Assembly (NCBI GenBank): GCA_035772405.1 | Contig: JAYKKM010000113.1 | Span: 186,001 to 250,000 of the forward strand | Direction of reading: 5' to 3' | Length of the DNA: 64,000 nt | From: Chrysogorgia sp. JL179-B06 | Taxonomy: Eukaryota; Cnidaria; Anthozoa; Scleralcyonacea; Chrysogorgiidae | The notes under the pieces: generated by a model | What the model was told of the DNA's origin: nothing | The model's database searches: none | The model's input: the letters and a program-made list of their open reading frames with translations, nothing else | In this document: positions 1 through 10,082 of the stretch, piece by piece | How the letters are laid out: each line of letters starts with the position of its first letter | Numbering within the stretch: the first letter of the stretch is position 1 | Position numbers and translations under genes: made by a program

Positions 1-547
1 GACGTATTTAATGCGATACGTAGTTGTTCGTTGGGTTTAAAAACAAGTATTTTAATCTTTAAATCATCTAAAGATAGTTCTGTATTGGCTAGACTTAAAG
101 CAGCATCATCTGCACCAGATAATAGAATAGATTTTAATACTCTTGTTAAACGTAATTCTATTTTAAATGCTGAAGGAATAATAATTTCGCCACCACCATT
201 GCTAAATAATGAGGTATCAATTGTATCAATTACTGTTTGACTTGATTTTTCAGCACTCTAGCATACCCTCCAACATTAACAACATTCGTACCATTCTCAA
301 ATCCAACTATACTATCCACATTCCCAGATGCATGAAGATGTGAAAAATTAATATCTTTACTTGCGTCATAATTCGGATTAATTTCACGTGTTAAAAATTT
401 AACATATGAAGCAATATGAGACATATTTCCCGAAGTAGTGACTAAAGTATCGTTTATTTTTAATTCTTTTGTTTTCCACATTGTATCAAAATGTATTATT
501 GTAGGGTTTAGAAGAAAATAATTGTAAAGGTGAAGAAAATAATACAT
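1..547 (-). pseudogene. Polinton-like major structural protein candidate, frameshifted, runs off left edge
   Basis: Two minus-strand reading frames abut. The upstream one (547-230) begins MYYFLHLYNYF and ends in VLKNQVKQ. A second frame continues without a stop from about 239 to the window edge and contains a GGGEIII stretch and alternating hydrophobic, beta-rich sequence. The frames overlap by a few bases, which suggests one original protein broken by a frameshift. Position downstream of an integrase and a minor-capsid candidate, and the beta-rich composition, fit a double-jelly-roll capsid protein of Polinton/adintovirus elements. No diagnostic motif is visible, so this is inference from context. 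A different structural or DNA-binding protein is equally possible. Confidence 0.35.
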
Positions 548-657
548 CGTGTTGATTTTTTTTTAAAATAACCATATAGAAAAATAATTTATTTTACTTT
601 TAACTTAATTTATAGTTTACAATTTTTTTTCCTTTTTTAAAACAAAAAACAACAATT

Positions 658-915
658 AATTTCTATTTTGTAAAATTGAAAGTAATACATCTGGATCAAT
701 TTTTCTTTTTTTTGCTCTGTTATTTGTTACTATTTTTTTTTGATAATCAGGGTTTAAAGTTTGAGGTAGTCCAATATTAGAATTTAACAAAATATCATCT
801 TGAGTAGAATTTTTTCCCCACGTTTTACATAAAAATATGTAGAAGAATAATTTTTTCCTTTACATTTCCCAGTAAGTAAATTGAAATACTCATCAGATGT
901 TAAATGGTTATTCAT
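658..915 (-). pseudogene. Small Polinton-like block ORF, frameshifted
   Basis: A minus-strand frame starts MNNHLTSDEYFNLLTGK at 915. Its ATG overlaps the stop of the upstream ORF (TAATG). A frameshift near 805-815 breaks it, and a basic, asparagine-rich tail then continues in another frame to about 658. The overlapping start/stop arrangement is typical of compact viral or Polinton gene blocks. The protein is not recognised. A short ORF in AT-rich DNA could be fortuitous, but the stop/start overlap argues for a real, now damaged, gene. Confidence 0.35.
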
Positions 916-1190
916 TATTTTTCTTCAAATAATTTTATATTAATTATTATATTTTCTGCAATCAACCTTTCGTCGTCACTACCATATGAAAGATGAAATT
1001 GAATATATTCTTGAGCTTGTGCGGTGTTTCTTTCAAGCAAAACATTAGGAAATATTTCTCTTTCCATTTTTAATTGATTTAATAATTGTTTAGCCGCGTC
1101 TATATCATAATTAAATACATTTCTTTTTTCAAACAATAACATTTGTTGTCCATAAAATTGTTTATCTTTTAATTTTGTGTTTTTTAACAT
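915..1190 (-). CDS. Hypothetical protein, 91 aa, in Polinton-like block
   Basis: Uninterrupted minus-strand ORF beginning MLKNTKLKDKQFYGQQMLLF. It is charged and predicted mainly helical (QLLNQLKMEREIF, AENIIINIKLFEEK), with no transmembrane segment or known motif. Its TAA stop overlaps the ATG of the next ORF (TAATG). It lies between the minor-capsid candidate and the smaller ORFs of the same strand, so it probably belongs to the same element. Function is unknown, and it may no longer be expressed because its neighbours are broken. Confidence 0.4.
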   Translation of the reverse strand: MLKNTKLKDKQFYGQQMLLFEKRNVFNYDIDAAKQLLNQLKMEREIFPNVLLERNTAQAQEYIQFHLSYGSDDERLIAENIIINIKLFEEK

Positions 1191-1490
1191 TAGCAGACTA
1201 CCATCTTTTCTTTTATGATTTATTGGATTTTGATTTATTACCAGATCGATTGTAAAATTTATTTTTTTGAAATAAGAAATACGAAAAGATTTATTGATTC
1301 ATGTGTGCTCAACACTGTCTAAAATCCAAAGGAATCAAATTATCTGAGAATCAAAAGGAATCAAATTATCTGCACTGTCTTTAATTGTAATATTTAAATC
1401 GTTAATAATGTTCTTTTTAATTTTTTTGTGTAAAACAAACTAATTCCCCATTTCCTTTTCCTTGACCCGACCACTGAATAGGAATTGTTG

Positions 1491-2184
1491 TTAAAAGAAT
1501 GAATCACCAACTAATGTTGCTTCTAATTCTTCACAATATTTTAACATTTTGTTTAAACCATCCGATACATCGGGTAAATAATCAGCTTCTTTTTCAATAA
1601 AATTTTCTTTTTCATTATTTATTTTTATTATTGAATTTTTAAAACCCAACATAAACGATAAAGTATCGCTCATATTTAATTAAAAATTTATTTTTGCAAC
1701 TTTTTCCGATAAACGAAATTTAGAACCTTCACCATTATGCTGAGCTTTTTTATTATTATATTGTATAAGCCAATATTCTGTTCCAAAATTAACATTTAAA
1801 TATACTTTTCCATTCTTTTCTAAACTCAATTCAACATCATATTCTTTTAAAATATTAGTCATATAATCAAGTAAACGATTTAAATCATAAATTCCTAAGG
1901 AATATTATATTTCATACTCGTAAGAATAATCTGCTCGTTGTACTTTTTATCACCATTTTCATTCTTCATGAATTTCTGTAAAATGTATGAAAGTATGTAA
2001 AAGTGAAATTACATATTTTTTCATTAAAATTTTTTGTAGTCAACGGGTAACAAATATTTTGTACATCTAAATATGCGTCTTTATTTAGACCGTCAATAGG
2101 TTGAACAAGGTGCATAGTAAAATTATTTGCTAAATTAGAAATTCCAGTTTTTGATTTTGTATTACTCGCAATATATAAACTCAT
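1491..2184 (-). pseudogene. Minor capsid (penton-like) protein candidate of a Polinton-like element, in three fragments
   Basis: Three minus-strand fragments occur in N-to-C order: 2184-1966 (starts MSLYIASNTKSKTGISNLAN, then ANNFTMHL and AYLDVQNICYPL), 1862-1680 (DVELSLEKNGKVYLNVNFG) and 1673-1491 (SDTLSFMLGFKN). An N-terminus of the type SNxxSKT...NxxxNFTxxL, followed by beta strands and a later LxFMLGF motif, is the general pattern of the single-jelly-roll minor capsid protein of Polintons and adintoviruses, as I know that family. Frameshifts separate the fragments. The first ATG overlaps the integrase stop (ATGA) at 2181-2184. The identification is moderate and rests on pattern and gene order. 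Confidence 0.42.
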
Positions 2185-3083
2185 TTTTTAAATAATTGTA
2201 ATTCTTCACAATAAAAAATTCCTTCAATTTTTGCACCTTTTAAATATTTTAATTGATATGTAACAGGGTCTGTTACAAAAAAATTTTCAACTTTAAATAT
2301 TTCCTTTGTCCAACAAATAAGACTGCTTTAAAAATATTGTTTTTTACTCTTGCTATGTGTAACACGAGTATCTTCAGTGACAATACTTATTGTAGGAATG
2401 GGATAATTCAATTGATCACGTAATATTTTATATTTTAATTTTTTAAATTTCTTTGTTCCTTTGTGGGTTTCAAAAGGTGTTGAACCTGCCAAAGATTTAT
2501 GTGGAGAATTTGTTATAACGTTCGATAATCACGGATAAATAAGTATAACAATCAAAATTATCAGTCATTGTTAAAACTCTACGAACCATAGTTTTTAACG
2601 TAGCAATAACACGCTCAACATGTGCTGCTTTTATCTCTCGATTATAGGTGTGAAAAACTGTAAAATTATATTTTTTATTCAACTTTTTCGAATATCTTGA
2701 AATTCTGTTCCTTCATCACACTGAATTTTATGTGGTGCTTGTCCTTCATCGATTAAAATAGATTCAAACTTGTTTTTAACATTATTACTTGATTTCTTTT
2801 TCAATAATTTTACCCAACAATAACGAGAAAACACATCAATACACACCAGCCAATAACGAAATTGATTATTATAACGTGCTAAATTTTTATTTTCAGCTAA
2901 ATCAATTTCCCATTGTTCACTAATATCTGTAACATGTATTTTTAAACGTCTATATTTTTTTCTATTAACATTATGAAGTTTATAGTTTGATAATTGTTCT
3001 TTTGTTAGTGTTTATCCTTTAAGTAATCTTGCAGCCTTTTCTATAAATTCTTTAGAGAACTTTTCTTTTCTTGTTTTTTTCAT
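2181..3083 (-). pseudogene. Polinton-type integrase (retroviral-like RNase H fold), broken
   Basis: The frame starts MKKTRKEKFSKEF at 3083. It shows WEIDLAEN (first catalytic Asp, near 2915), CIDVFSRYCWVKLL and CDEGTEFQ (second Asp, near 2725). After a frameshift come AAHVERVIATLKTMVRR (catalytic Glu region, 2640-2600), then an SPHKSLAGSTPF block near 2495 and a C-terminal chromo-like tail reaching 2181. This D-D-E order with a long C-terminal beta domain is the Polinton/Maverick integrase pattern; it would insert element DNA with 6 bp target duplications. Lesions are an in-frame stop near 3014, a frameshift near 2685 and at least one more near 2500, so it is non-functional. Its stop overlaps the next ORF start. 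Confidence 0.72.
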
Positions 3084-3104
3084 TTCTAAACCCCCCAAAA
3101 AATG

Positions 3105-3356
3105 TTATTCTTTTTTTTCTATTGTTTCGTATATTTCCTCAAGTTCACAAAGTAAACTATCACAATTTTGAACAAAATCATACTGATCTGTATTATCTAA
3201 TTCTTCATTTATAACCTCGTTATACATGCATATTGTATCACGCATTGGCAATTGATGTATAAATCGATAATAAAAAAAGTTTACAAACAGCTTTTTCTGT
3301 GGGTTTAGAAAAAAGAAAACAAACCTCTTCATCATTATCATAGATGATTTTATCAT
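3105..3356 (-). CDS. Hypothetical protein, 83 aa, upstream of the integrase
   Basis: Open minus-strand frame ending 22 bases before the integrase start. The N-terminal half is hydrophobic/basic with repeated Phe, and the C-terminal half is acidic (NEELDNTDQYDF, CELEEIYETIEKKE). No family recognised. Same strand and tight spacing suggest it belongs to the Polinton-like gene block. It could be a fragment of a longer protein, because the region upstream (3360-3440) is also lysine-rich coding-like sequence without a clear start. Confidence 0.3.
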   Translation of the reverse strand: MIKSSMIMMKRFVFFFLNPQKKLFVNFFYYRFIHQLPMRDTICMYNEVINEELDNTDQYDFVQNCDSLLCELEEIYETIEKKE

Positions 3357-3446
3357 TCTCCATTTTTTTGAGGTAAATCATAATCATAATTTTTCTTTTT
3401 CTTTTTTCCAGCTACAGCACCGTTTACAGCATGATTATATTTGCGT

Positions 3447-3873
3447 AATCACACCCCATACTACCTATCTTTACCCCTGAGATTCCCACAATCCCAAATA
3501 CACACTAAACACCTCGGAAAACACCCCAACGCCCCCGAAAACACCCCCGAGAACACCCCAAAATGGAGTCACAATTTCGGTTATATGTAGATTTGAGGGG
3601 TGTAGGGAGAGGTATTCATGGCTGTGTGTGGGGATAGTATGTGTATTTCTCAAACGGGCCACAAGGCCACAAAAAATGCTCGCCGGGCCATGTGGGGTGT
3701 TTTCGGGGGGCGTTTGCGGTGTTTTTTTGGGGGGGTGCGTGTTTTCGGGGGGACGTTTGGGGTGTTTTCTGGGGGCGTTTGGGGAGTTTTCGGGGGACGT
3801 TTGGGGTGTTTTCGGGGGCGTTTGGGGTGTATTTGGGGCGTATTTGGAATTGTGGGGTCTCAGGGGTAAAGAT
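3447..3873. repeat. G-rich hairpin repeat, left part; related to the centre of the 17 kb palindrome
   Basis: The left arm (3447-3560, C-rich, with CCCCATACTACCTATC and ACACCCCAA-type repeats) is the inverse of the right arm (3690-3873, GGGGTGTTTTCGGGGGCG repeats ending TCAGGGGTAAAGAT). The right arm is completed at 6066-6081 (AGGTAGTATGGGGTGT) on the far side of a LINE. The middle (about 3565-3700) aligns by eye with 40127-40290 and its mirror near 39500-39660, including AAACGGGCCACAAGGCCAC. It therefore belongs to the same family of non-coding palindromic DNA as the Polinton-like element at 28-45 kb. Short G/C-rich ORFs in it are artefacts. Confidence 0.7.
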
Positions 3874-6065
3874 CCGGAGATTTTCGCGCTACTTGGTTCG
3901 TCTGACCATAATATTGTTGTTTGGTCATCTCATTCCGACAGTAACACAAACAGTAAAAACAATAAAGGAGTAAACGGATGGTGCGTCGTTACCCTCAATA
4001 GGGGCTAGATAGTTTTGGACTTTGGGCTGGAACGAATGTCTGGTTTGACCAAACAGTTCTAGATCCCACCGCCAACAACCTAGCAGAATGTTTCACATCC
4101 CAAGTCACAAAGTTTCCCAGCGAAACAAATAAAAGTACACCCAACTGACACACCTTGGTTAACACCCTCTATTAAACAATTGATACGTAAACGCCAAACA
4201 GCGTTCCGCTCCGGAAACGAGCGTCAGTGGAGAAAATATCGAAATAAAGTCAAACACGAGATTAGTAACAGGAAGAAAAACTTTTATGCTAACAAAACAA
4301 AGAATCTACCGAAGAATGACTGTAAGGGGATATCGTTAACAAACGTTCGGGAAGATCGAAGAAAACGCCAAACATTCGTCTTCAACGTGATGGTAAGACC
4401 TTGTCTGATAGCGAGTTATAGTCACCGCGCTGAACGTTTTTTTTACTTCAGTGAACGCTGACATTCCAACTTTGAATCTTGCCAGTCTTCCAGCCTACCT
4501 CTCCTCAGCAGACGTTTTGCCAGTTCTTCATCCACATGAGGTTTGTAAAAAACTGTTGAACCTGAATAGTCATAAGGCATTCGGCTCGGACAAGATGCCT
4601 CCAGGTATCCTTAAGAAGTTTGCCTTTGAACTCGCTGAACCTGTTACAATGATCTTTAATAGATCACTATCTTCAGGAATTGTCCCAGCTTTGTGGAAAG
4701 ATTCTCATATAACACCAGTGGAAAAGATCCCACAACAAGAAAGTGAGAGTGATATAAGGCCCATTTCCTTAACACCCATACTGTCCAAAGTTTTGGAAAA
4801 CTTTGTCGTATCTTGGATGATCGAAGACGTCCGTGATCTGATAGATCCTCGACAGTTTGGCAGTCAAAAGGAAAGTTCTACCACCTACTGTCTTCTGGAC
4901 CTTGTCCACAACTGGCTCATGGCCTTAGATAATCCAGGAAACTATCTTAGGGTATGTTTTCTGGATTTCAGTAAAGCCTTTGACAGGATCAACCATATCA
5001 TTGTCGTCCAAAAGCTGATCAACATTGGTCAGAGGAGGTCCATCATCCCTTGGATCTGCAACTTCCTTACCAGTCGACGGCAAGCTGTTAAACAGGTTCT
5101 ACAATTTCTCATTGGCTTCCCATAACTACTGGAGTGCCGCAAGATACTAAATTGGGTCCTATACTCTTTTTGATGATGATAAATGACCCCAATTTGTCTT
5201 CCTCAACGTTATCAAACTGGAAATATGTGGACGATATTACTGTTTCTGAATTTGTCGCCGTGAATGGTAATTCTGTAATCCAGGCCGAGCTCGATAGCAT
5301 TAACTTGTGGTCAACAACCAATGACATGAAACTAAATGCTAGTAATTATATGCTTCTCGCGATCGCAAGATCTTCCACCGACCCTAGAAATCGATGGAAA
5401 GCCATTAGAACGTGTCCAATTCCATAAAGTTCTTGGTCTTACTTTACAATCAAACCTGAAGTGGAACATCTTTATTGAGGGTTTAATATCTAAAGCCTCA
5501 AAACGTCTTCATATCCTTCGTGTCCGGAAGCATAGTGGTGTAGCTGCAACCGCTTTGATATTTGTCTATATAGCACTTATACGTTCTGTCTTAGAGTATA
5601 TATTGTGCCCCTGTCTGGCACACTGCGATTCCTTTTTGTCGGACGAACTTGAGAAAGTGCAGAAACGTGCACTAAAGATCCTATATCCAGATAAACATAA
5701 TGAGGCTTTAGTCCTTTCTGGTTCTCTTTCATTAAATAAGCGGCGTTTAAATCTATGTACAAGAACCTTTGAGAATATTCGTAAACCACAGTCTCGACTT
5801 AATAATTTGGTGCCTGAAACTAGGGCAACTGTACAAAATCATTATTTGCGAAATAACCAGGAGTTGTCTCAAAGTGTAGAACCGAACGTTTTAAGCGTAG
5901 TTTCTTCCCTGCTATGTGCTACGATTTCACTTCTTTAACTGATTCGTAAATTTTATTGTAAATATATGATACATTTTACTTTTTTATTTACAATGTAAAC
6001 ATATCGTAATTCACTGTATGGTGCTCATGATATTTGTTTTTAATAAAATCTTAAAAATCTTAAAT
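3874..6065 (+). mobile_element. CR1/Jockey-superfamily non-LTR retrotransposon, 5'-truncated, inserted in the hairpin repeat
   Basis: The insert starts inside the endonuclease domain (SSDHNIVVW at about 3900-3930) and ends with an AT-rich tail made of AAATCTT-type repeats (6040-6065). The flanking hairpin sequence resumes exactly: GGTAAAGAT before, AGGTAGTATGG after. The uninterrupted inverted copy at 3452-3480 shows the original junction. No target duplication of useful length is visible. Contents are endonuclease C-terminus, linker, reverse transcriptase and C-terminal domain. The 5' truncation is normal for LINEs and accounts for the missing ORF1. Confidence 0.85.
4171..5938 (+). pseudogene. 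Reverse transcriptase of the 3.9-6.1 kb LINE, frameshifted
   Basis: The linker region (RKRQTAFRSGNERQWRKYRN, from about 4180) is followed by RT palm/finger blocks: FGSDKMPPGILKKFA (about 4580), DIRPISLTPILSKVLE, FLDFSKAFDRINH (motif A, about 4960), a GVPQDTKLGPILF-like block (5130-5170) and KYVDDITV (motif C, about 5225, in place of the usual FADD/YADD). The C-terminal SVLEYILCPCLAHC...ELEKVQKRALKILYP block is typical of CR1/Jockey-type enzymes. At least three frameshifts break it (near 4330-4450, 5115 and 5380). It would have copied element RNA by target-primed reverse transcription but cannot be functional as it stands. Confidence 0.85.
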
Positions 6066-6455
6066 AGGTAGTATGGGGTGTTGAGGGCCTCTTGAAATAT
6101 AACCATTCATGTTCGATGTCTTATACATTATCGATAATTCTGAAAATAGATTAATTCTGTATTCAATTGCAAATGCGTAACGATAATCCCCTCCAGGTAA
6201 ATAGTTTTTATTTCTAGAACAAATAATCATCTAGAATCCCAATAAACACCGAATTGAATCTTACTGAATCATTCTCAATCATTGATTCAGGAGTTGGAAG
6301 GGGTGTTGGGGGCGTAATGGGGTGTTTAAGGGCATGTTGTGGGTGTTTTGGGGGTGTTGGAGGCGTTTGAGGGGTGTCGAAAAAGGTATCATGTAGAATC
6401 GGTATTTTGAAACGAATTAGACCTTTTCTTGACGTATCATCTTCCAAACTTGTGT
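6066..6455. repeat. Hairpin repeat remainder plus G-rich spacer with a diverged copy of the 7.2 kb palindrome
   Basis: 6066-6081 completes the hairpin interrupted by the LINE. 6084-6185 (GGGCCTCTTG... ATGTCTTATACATTATCG... GCGTAACGAT) aligns by eye with 7155-7325, showing a duplicated module. 6290-6385 is a G-rich run of GGGTGTTTTGGGG-type units like those at 3690-3870 and 7085-7150. No gene is supported here. Confidence 0.55.
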
Positions 6456-7067
6456 ATTCAGCCACGATTTGCCTTTGTTTGATTATTGCGACGTTGTGTG
6501 GGACTCTTGTACTGTTAACTTAAAAGATAAACATCAAAGACTACAGAATCGCGCTGCTAAAGTTATCCAAAAAGTAAATATCCTGGCACCATCAGCGGGT
6601 ATCCTAGAAGAATTAAATTGGCATAAACTTTCCATTAGAAGATCGTTTCACAAGGCTGTGCTGATGTATAAATGTCTATATAAAGAAACTGAGTGAATAA
6701 ATACTAATTTAGTTCAACATATCGAAAGGCACAATTATAATACCAGAAGAAAAAGGGATTTTATTCTTCCTAAACCGAGAACTGAACAGTTGAAGAGAAC
6801 GTTTAGGTATTCTGCAGCTAAAATTTGGAACAATTTGCCTCAAGACGTCCGGGACGGTGCCAATTTGGCAATTTTTAAAAGAAAGTTTTTAAATTTTATG
6901 ATTACTCTTTATTTGTTATTTATTGTTGTATAGTTCATATTGTATAGATAAGTTTTTATCCAATTCATGTATTTTTACATATTTTAATTCTTGTCAGGGC
7001 CTCAAGGGAGAACAGCTTTTGCTGATTGAGTCACCCTGCTAAAATAAAGCTTTTATTATTATTATTA
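6456..7067 (+). mobile_element. 5'-truncated LINE fragment (C-terminal RT tail and 3' UTR with TTA repeat)
   Basis: The ORF at 6469-6696 reads FDYCDVVWDSCTVNLKDKHQ and LQNRAAKVIQKVN, the C-terminal domain downstream of LINE reverse transcriptases. After a stop the same type of sequence continues in another frame (RYSAAKIWNNLPQDVRD, about 6805-6855). The 3' UTR ends in AATAAAGCTTTTATTATTATTATTAT. A very similar TTA-repeat tail ends the split LINE at 46551. It is inserted within G-rich hairpin DNA (6290-6450 before, 7068-7150 after). Confidence 0.75.
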
Positions 7068-7154
7068 TATATGTTGGGGAGTATGAGTGTTTTTTTGTAT
7101 TTAGGGGGCGTTTGAGGGGTAATGGGGGAGCTTGAGGGATGTTTGTGGGTGCTC

Positions 7155-7277
7155 AGGGCCTCTTGAGACATATCTCAAGAGGCCCTATATTAGTATATTA
7201 TCGATAATTTATAAGACATCTAATATGAGTGGTTATAACCACTCATGTTTGATGTCTTATAAATTATCGATAATATA
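7155..7277. repeat. Two nested palindromes (32 bp perfect-arm and 84 bp)
   Basis: 7155-7186 has perfect 14 nt arms, AGGGCCTCTTGAGA and its complement, around a CATA loop. 7194-7277 is an 84 bp palindrome centred on GGTTATAACC at 7231-7240; its ends are TATATTATCGATAATTT and the complement, with only a few mismatches near the middle. A diverged half copy lies at 6100-6140. These look like termini or hairpin ends of a mobile element. No protein is encoded. Confidence 0.75.
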
Positions 7278-7330
7278 GCAATTATATTCATTCTGTGTTC
7301 AATTGCGAATGTGTAACGATACTTTATTAG

Positions 7331-8050
7331 TGCGACATTTGTGGAAAGACTCTTTCTAGAAAAGAGCACCTTTATCATCATATGAAGAACATCCATGGAG
7401 AAGGTCATTCTGTACAATTAATCCCTAACGTCAATGGATCTCTCACTAGTAATTCCTCTGCCACTTGTACACAAACGATAAGCCGGAGGGTTAAAGTGTG
7501 AAATCTTACACTGGAGAAGAAACTGGAGAAGAGACGGAGGAAGAACACCATACACTGACGGATGAGGAAGGTAGCGAAAATTACGAAGAATCGGAGGAAG
7601 AGGGCATCAATCGATGGGAATTTATATTAAACGAAGTTTACCAAAAGGTGGACCCTATACGTGAGGCGTCGATTGACAAAACAATGCAGGGGAACCGGAT
7701 TACCTATGAGGACGCCACAAAACATGTTTATAATGCCTTGGTACCTGAATATACGAAGGAATTTATGAAAATATACAAAAAAAACATCTTAGATTGTTAA
7801 AAGGTCTTCCGCGAGATAGTACTCACCGGAAGATTTGGAAAACTATGAAACATTTAAGGCTACGACGAAGATGAAAGTATTGATGCTGCTGTAAATCAAA
7901 GGAAATTTCTTGTGCGACGAATGTTGACATACGCAGCGATTATGGATAACACTATCGACTATGCGCAAGAGGATAAACTGGTGTGAGAACCGAAGAAATA
8001 CAGCTAGACATTTTGGGAGACGAAAGCACTTCGCAAAGCTTCGACGAGAC
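7331..8050 (+). pseudogene. Decayed C2H2 zinc-finger ORF and acidic/helical ORF
   Basis: 7332-7400 encodes a C2H2 finger with spacing C-x2-C-x12-H-x4-H (starts CDICGKTLSRKEHLYHH). A stop at about 7498 is followed by an in-frame ATG ORF (7498-7800): acidic (GEETEEEHHTLTDEEGSEN), then helical with YEDATKHVYNALVPEYTKEF. After its stop, coding-like sequence DEDESIDAAVNQRKFLVRRM continues in another frame (about 7868-7925). A zinc finger followed by an acidic linker and two helical blocks looks like one broken protein. Its location next to Polinton-type hairpin DNA suggests it came from such an element. Function is unknown. Confidence 0.5.
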
Positions 8051-8094
8051 AATTTTTATTCTTCGTGAGTTGAACACGCTGTTTAATAACTTCT

Positions 8095-8706
8095 TATTAT
8101 TATATGGCGCAAGCTATTTCCGGTGAAATTGCGTGCTCTGATTGGTGAAATTGCGTGCTCTGAGACACGTCATGTGCCGGTCTATAATTTCCCGGTAGAT
8201 TACAGATTTTGTCAGACATTTTGTTTACAACGATAGGAAACTTTGAAAAGCAGCAAAAATTGAACGAATTGAGTAAATTAAGCACCAAATCATGTATGAC
8301 TAAATCAGACGATGAACAATCTAAAAGAGAGTGTTACTTTCATGAAAGCAATAGAAGAACAAGAACAAGATTGAAAATGACGATTCTGTCACTCAAACGA
8401 ATGTAAAGTATGTTGTTTAAAAAAGCCATGCCATATAGTAAACCTCTTATTAACCTCGACCGCTTGGTCATTACAGGAAAATATCAGACCTCGGTCTTTT
8501 ATGTGCGAACCTCACCCTACGATATTTTCCCGTAATGACCGCACTCTCGGTTAATAAGAAGTTATTAACCGAGAGTGCGATCATAATGGGAAAATATCTG
8601 ACCGAGGTCTTGACAGTTCGGATCAAGCACATAGGGCGAGGTCTGATATTTTTGCCGTATAATGACAAAGTGGACGAGGTTAATAAGAGGTGTATCATAT
8701 GGTATT
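8095..8706. repeat. Dispersed hairpin repeat, copy 1 (MITE-like)
   Basis: From ATATGGCGCAAGC to TATCATATGG. The right half (8440-8700) folds on itself: CCTCTTATTAACCTCG at 8441-8460 pairs with CGAGGTTAATAAGAGG at 8676-8692, centred near 8568. The left half (8100-8410) aligns with 47270-47560, so this is a multi-copy family (copy 2 at 47115-47735). The small ORFs inside are not real genes: the two copies differ by indels that shift frames. Confidence 0.7.
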
Positions 8707-8992
8707 TTTAGACAGCGTGTGAATGTGACAGAGAGTGAGCGTCACACGCTTTTGAACAGAACACATTGAAAGGATAATAAAACTCACGAAACAAATTTCT
8801 ATACTTGTTCGGATTTTTAAAATGACTTTTTGTTGTTATTTGTTGTAGTAGCTTGTTTTCCATATCCTTCCATTATAAACCGCAGTTTATTTGGTAGTCG
8901 CTTTGAAGTTTTCCGAATTTACAGACCCTAACTCGACTATGTTTTAAACAACATCATATTCTCGCAATAGATATACCAGGCAGAAAACGTAA

Positions 8993-9129
8993 TTTAAAGA
9001 TAAATATTAGAGCCCAGCAAATGACTTTGAGGCAAGACATAATAAAAGAGATTTATTAAATTTTATTAAATCTCTTTTATTATCTCTTGTCTCAAAGTCA
9101 TTTGCTAGGCTCTAATATTTATCTTTAAA
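8993..9129. repeat. 137 bp inverted-repeat (MITE-like) element
   Basis: TTTAAAGATAAATATTAGAG at 8993-9012 pairs with the sequence ending at 9129. The arms include AAATGACTTTGAG and AATAAAAGAGATTTA and meet at 9061, with only scattered mismatches. No coding capacity. A related start (AATATTAGAGCCCA) occurs once more at 63616-63629, so the family may be dispersed. Confidence 0.8.
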
Positions 9130-9171
9130 CATCATATTCGTTTATTTTAAAATAAAGACAGTTTTCGGCTT

Positions 9172-9560
9172 TTGCTTCCATTCTCTTCCGTCTCTTGTCT
9201 TTCGCGTCTGTTCTCCTTAATTCTTAACCCAAGTATCTGCATGTCCTCATCCACAGTCTTCTTCCATGTCATCTTTCGTCGTCCTCTCGGAGCCAACTCT
9301 TCCACCTCCATCCTCACATCTTTTTACCCAGTCCCATTCGTTCTTCCTTTCTATATATCCGAACCACCTCAATCGTGCTCACCTCAGTACCTCACCCTCA
9401 ATACCCATTCTCTCCCTCAACTACTTGCAATTCTGTGCTCCTTCAGGGATACACCACTCATCCACTTGACCATCCTCAAATCATAATTCACCTCGCACCG
9501 CCCATGTTTCCTCACCATAAATTATCGCGCTCCATACACATGTCGCATACAATTCCCTTT
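9172..9560 (-). pseudogene. RTE-like/endonuclease-RT LINE C-terminal remnant
   Basis: On the minus strand the sequence reads, across frames, LRWFG(Y/H)IERKNEWDWVK, then MEVEELAPRGRRKMTWKK and VDEDMQILGL (about 9400-9200). This is the C-terminal signature found after the reverse transcriptase in RTE-like elements and in proteins annotated as craniofacial-development-protein-2-like. Stops and frameshifts are present throughout. The plus-strand proline/serine-rich ORFs here are shadows of this remnant. Confidence 0.65.
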
Positions 9561-9639
9561 CAACTTATTGAAGTTTTCTCCAATAGAGTATTCTCCAATA
9601 AAGGCATATTGATGCCTCTATTGGAAAATATGGCAACTT

Positions 9640-10082
9640 AGTGTTATATCTGTTGCAGCTTAACGACGAAAAAGTAGGTTCCACGATAGTCGTGATAGAT
9701 ATAACAAAATGAGAAAGAGATAAAAAATATAAAGAATAATGATGCTACGAATTACAGCATAACTCTTATAGTTACCTCAGCACCTCGGGTACACACCCTT
9801 TTCTCTCCACTTGGAAACTACGCTTACACATGTCAGTAATTTAAAGATTTCGTTCACAGAGTATGACATGCAAAGGAAGTAAGCCCAGGGGGCTAAAATC
9901 TGCTCGGCTGATTCACGTTCGTTTGAGAAGACGTATAGCTTTGCTCAAAAGGATTTCCCAAAACACGACAAAAAAAGAAAGTGTTGTATCAGATAGCATC
10001 TTTTTTTCTAAAATTACTTATATTCCATCGTTTTTTATTTGGTTGAACATTAGCTAGCTCCTTTCCTACAGTAATTGCTTGT
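9640..10082. other. Non-coding stretch, nothing convincing
   Basis: AT-rich intergenic sequence. Small ORFs have no recognisable composition or similarity to other parts of the window, and no tRNA, repeat or palindrome was seen. Confidence 0.5.

Noticed and set aside
3471..4008. Overlapping glycine/tryptophan- and phenylalanine-rich ORFs on both strands
   Set aside because: They are readings of GGGGTGTTTTCGGGGG-type repeats in the hairpin DNA; composition follows the repeat, and several frames are open at once.
9172..9641. Proline/serine-rich plus-strand ORFs
   Set aside because: The opposite strand holds a recognisable LINE C-terminal remnant; these are its shadows.
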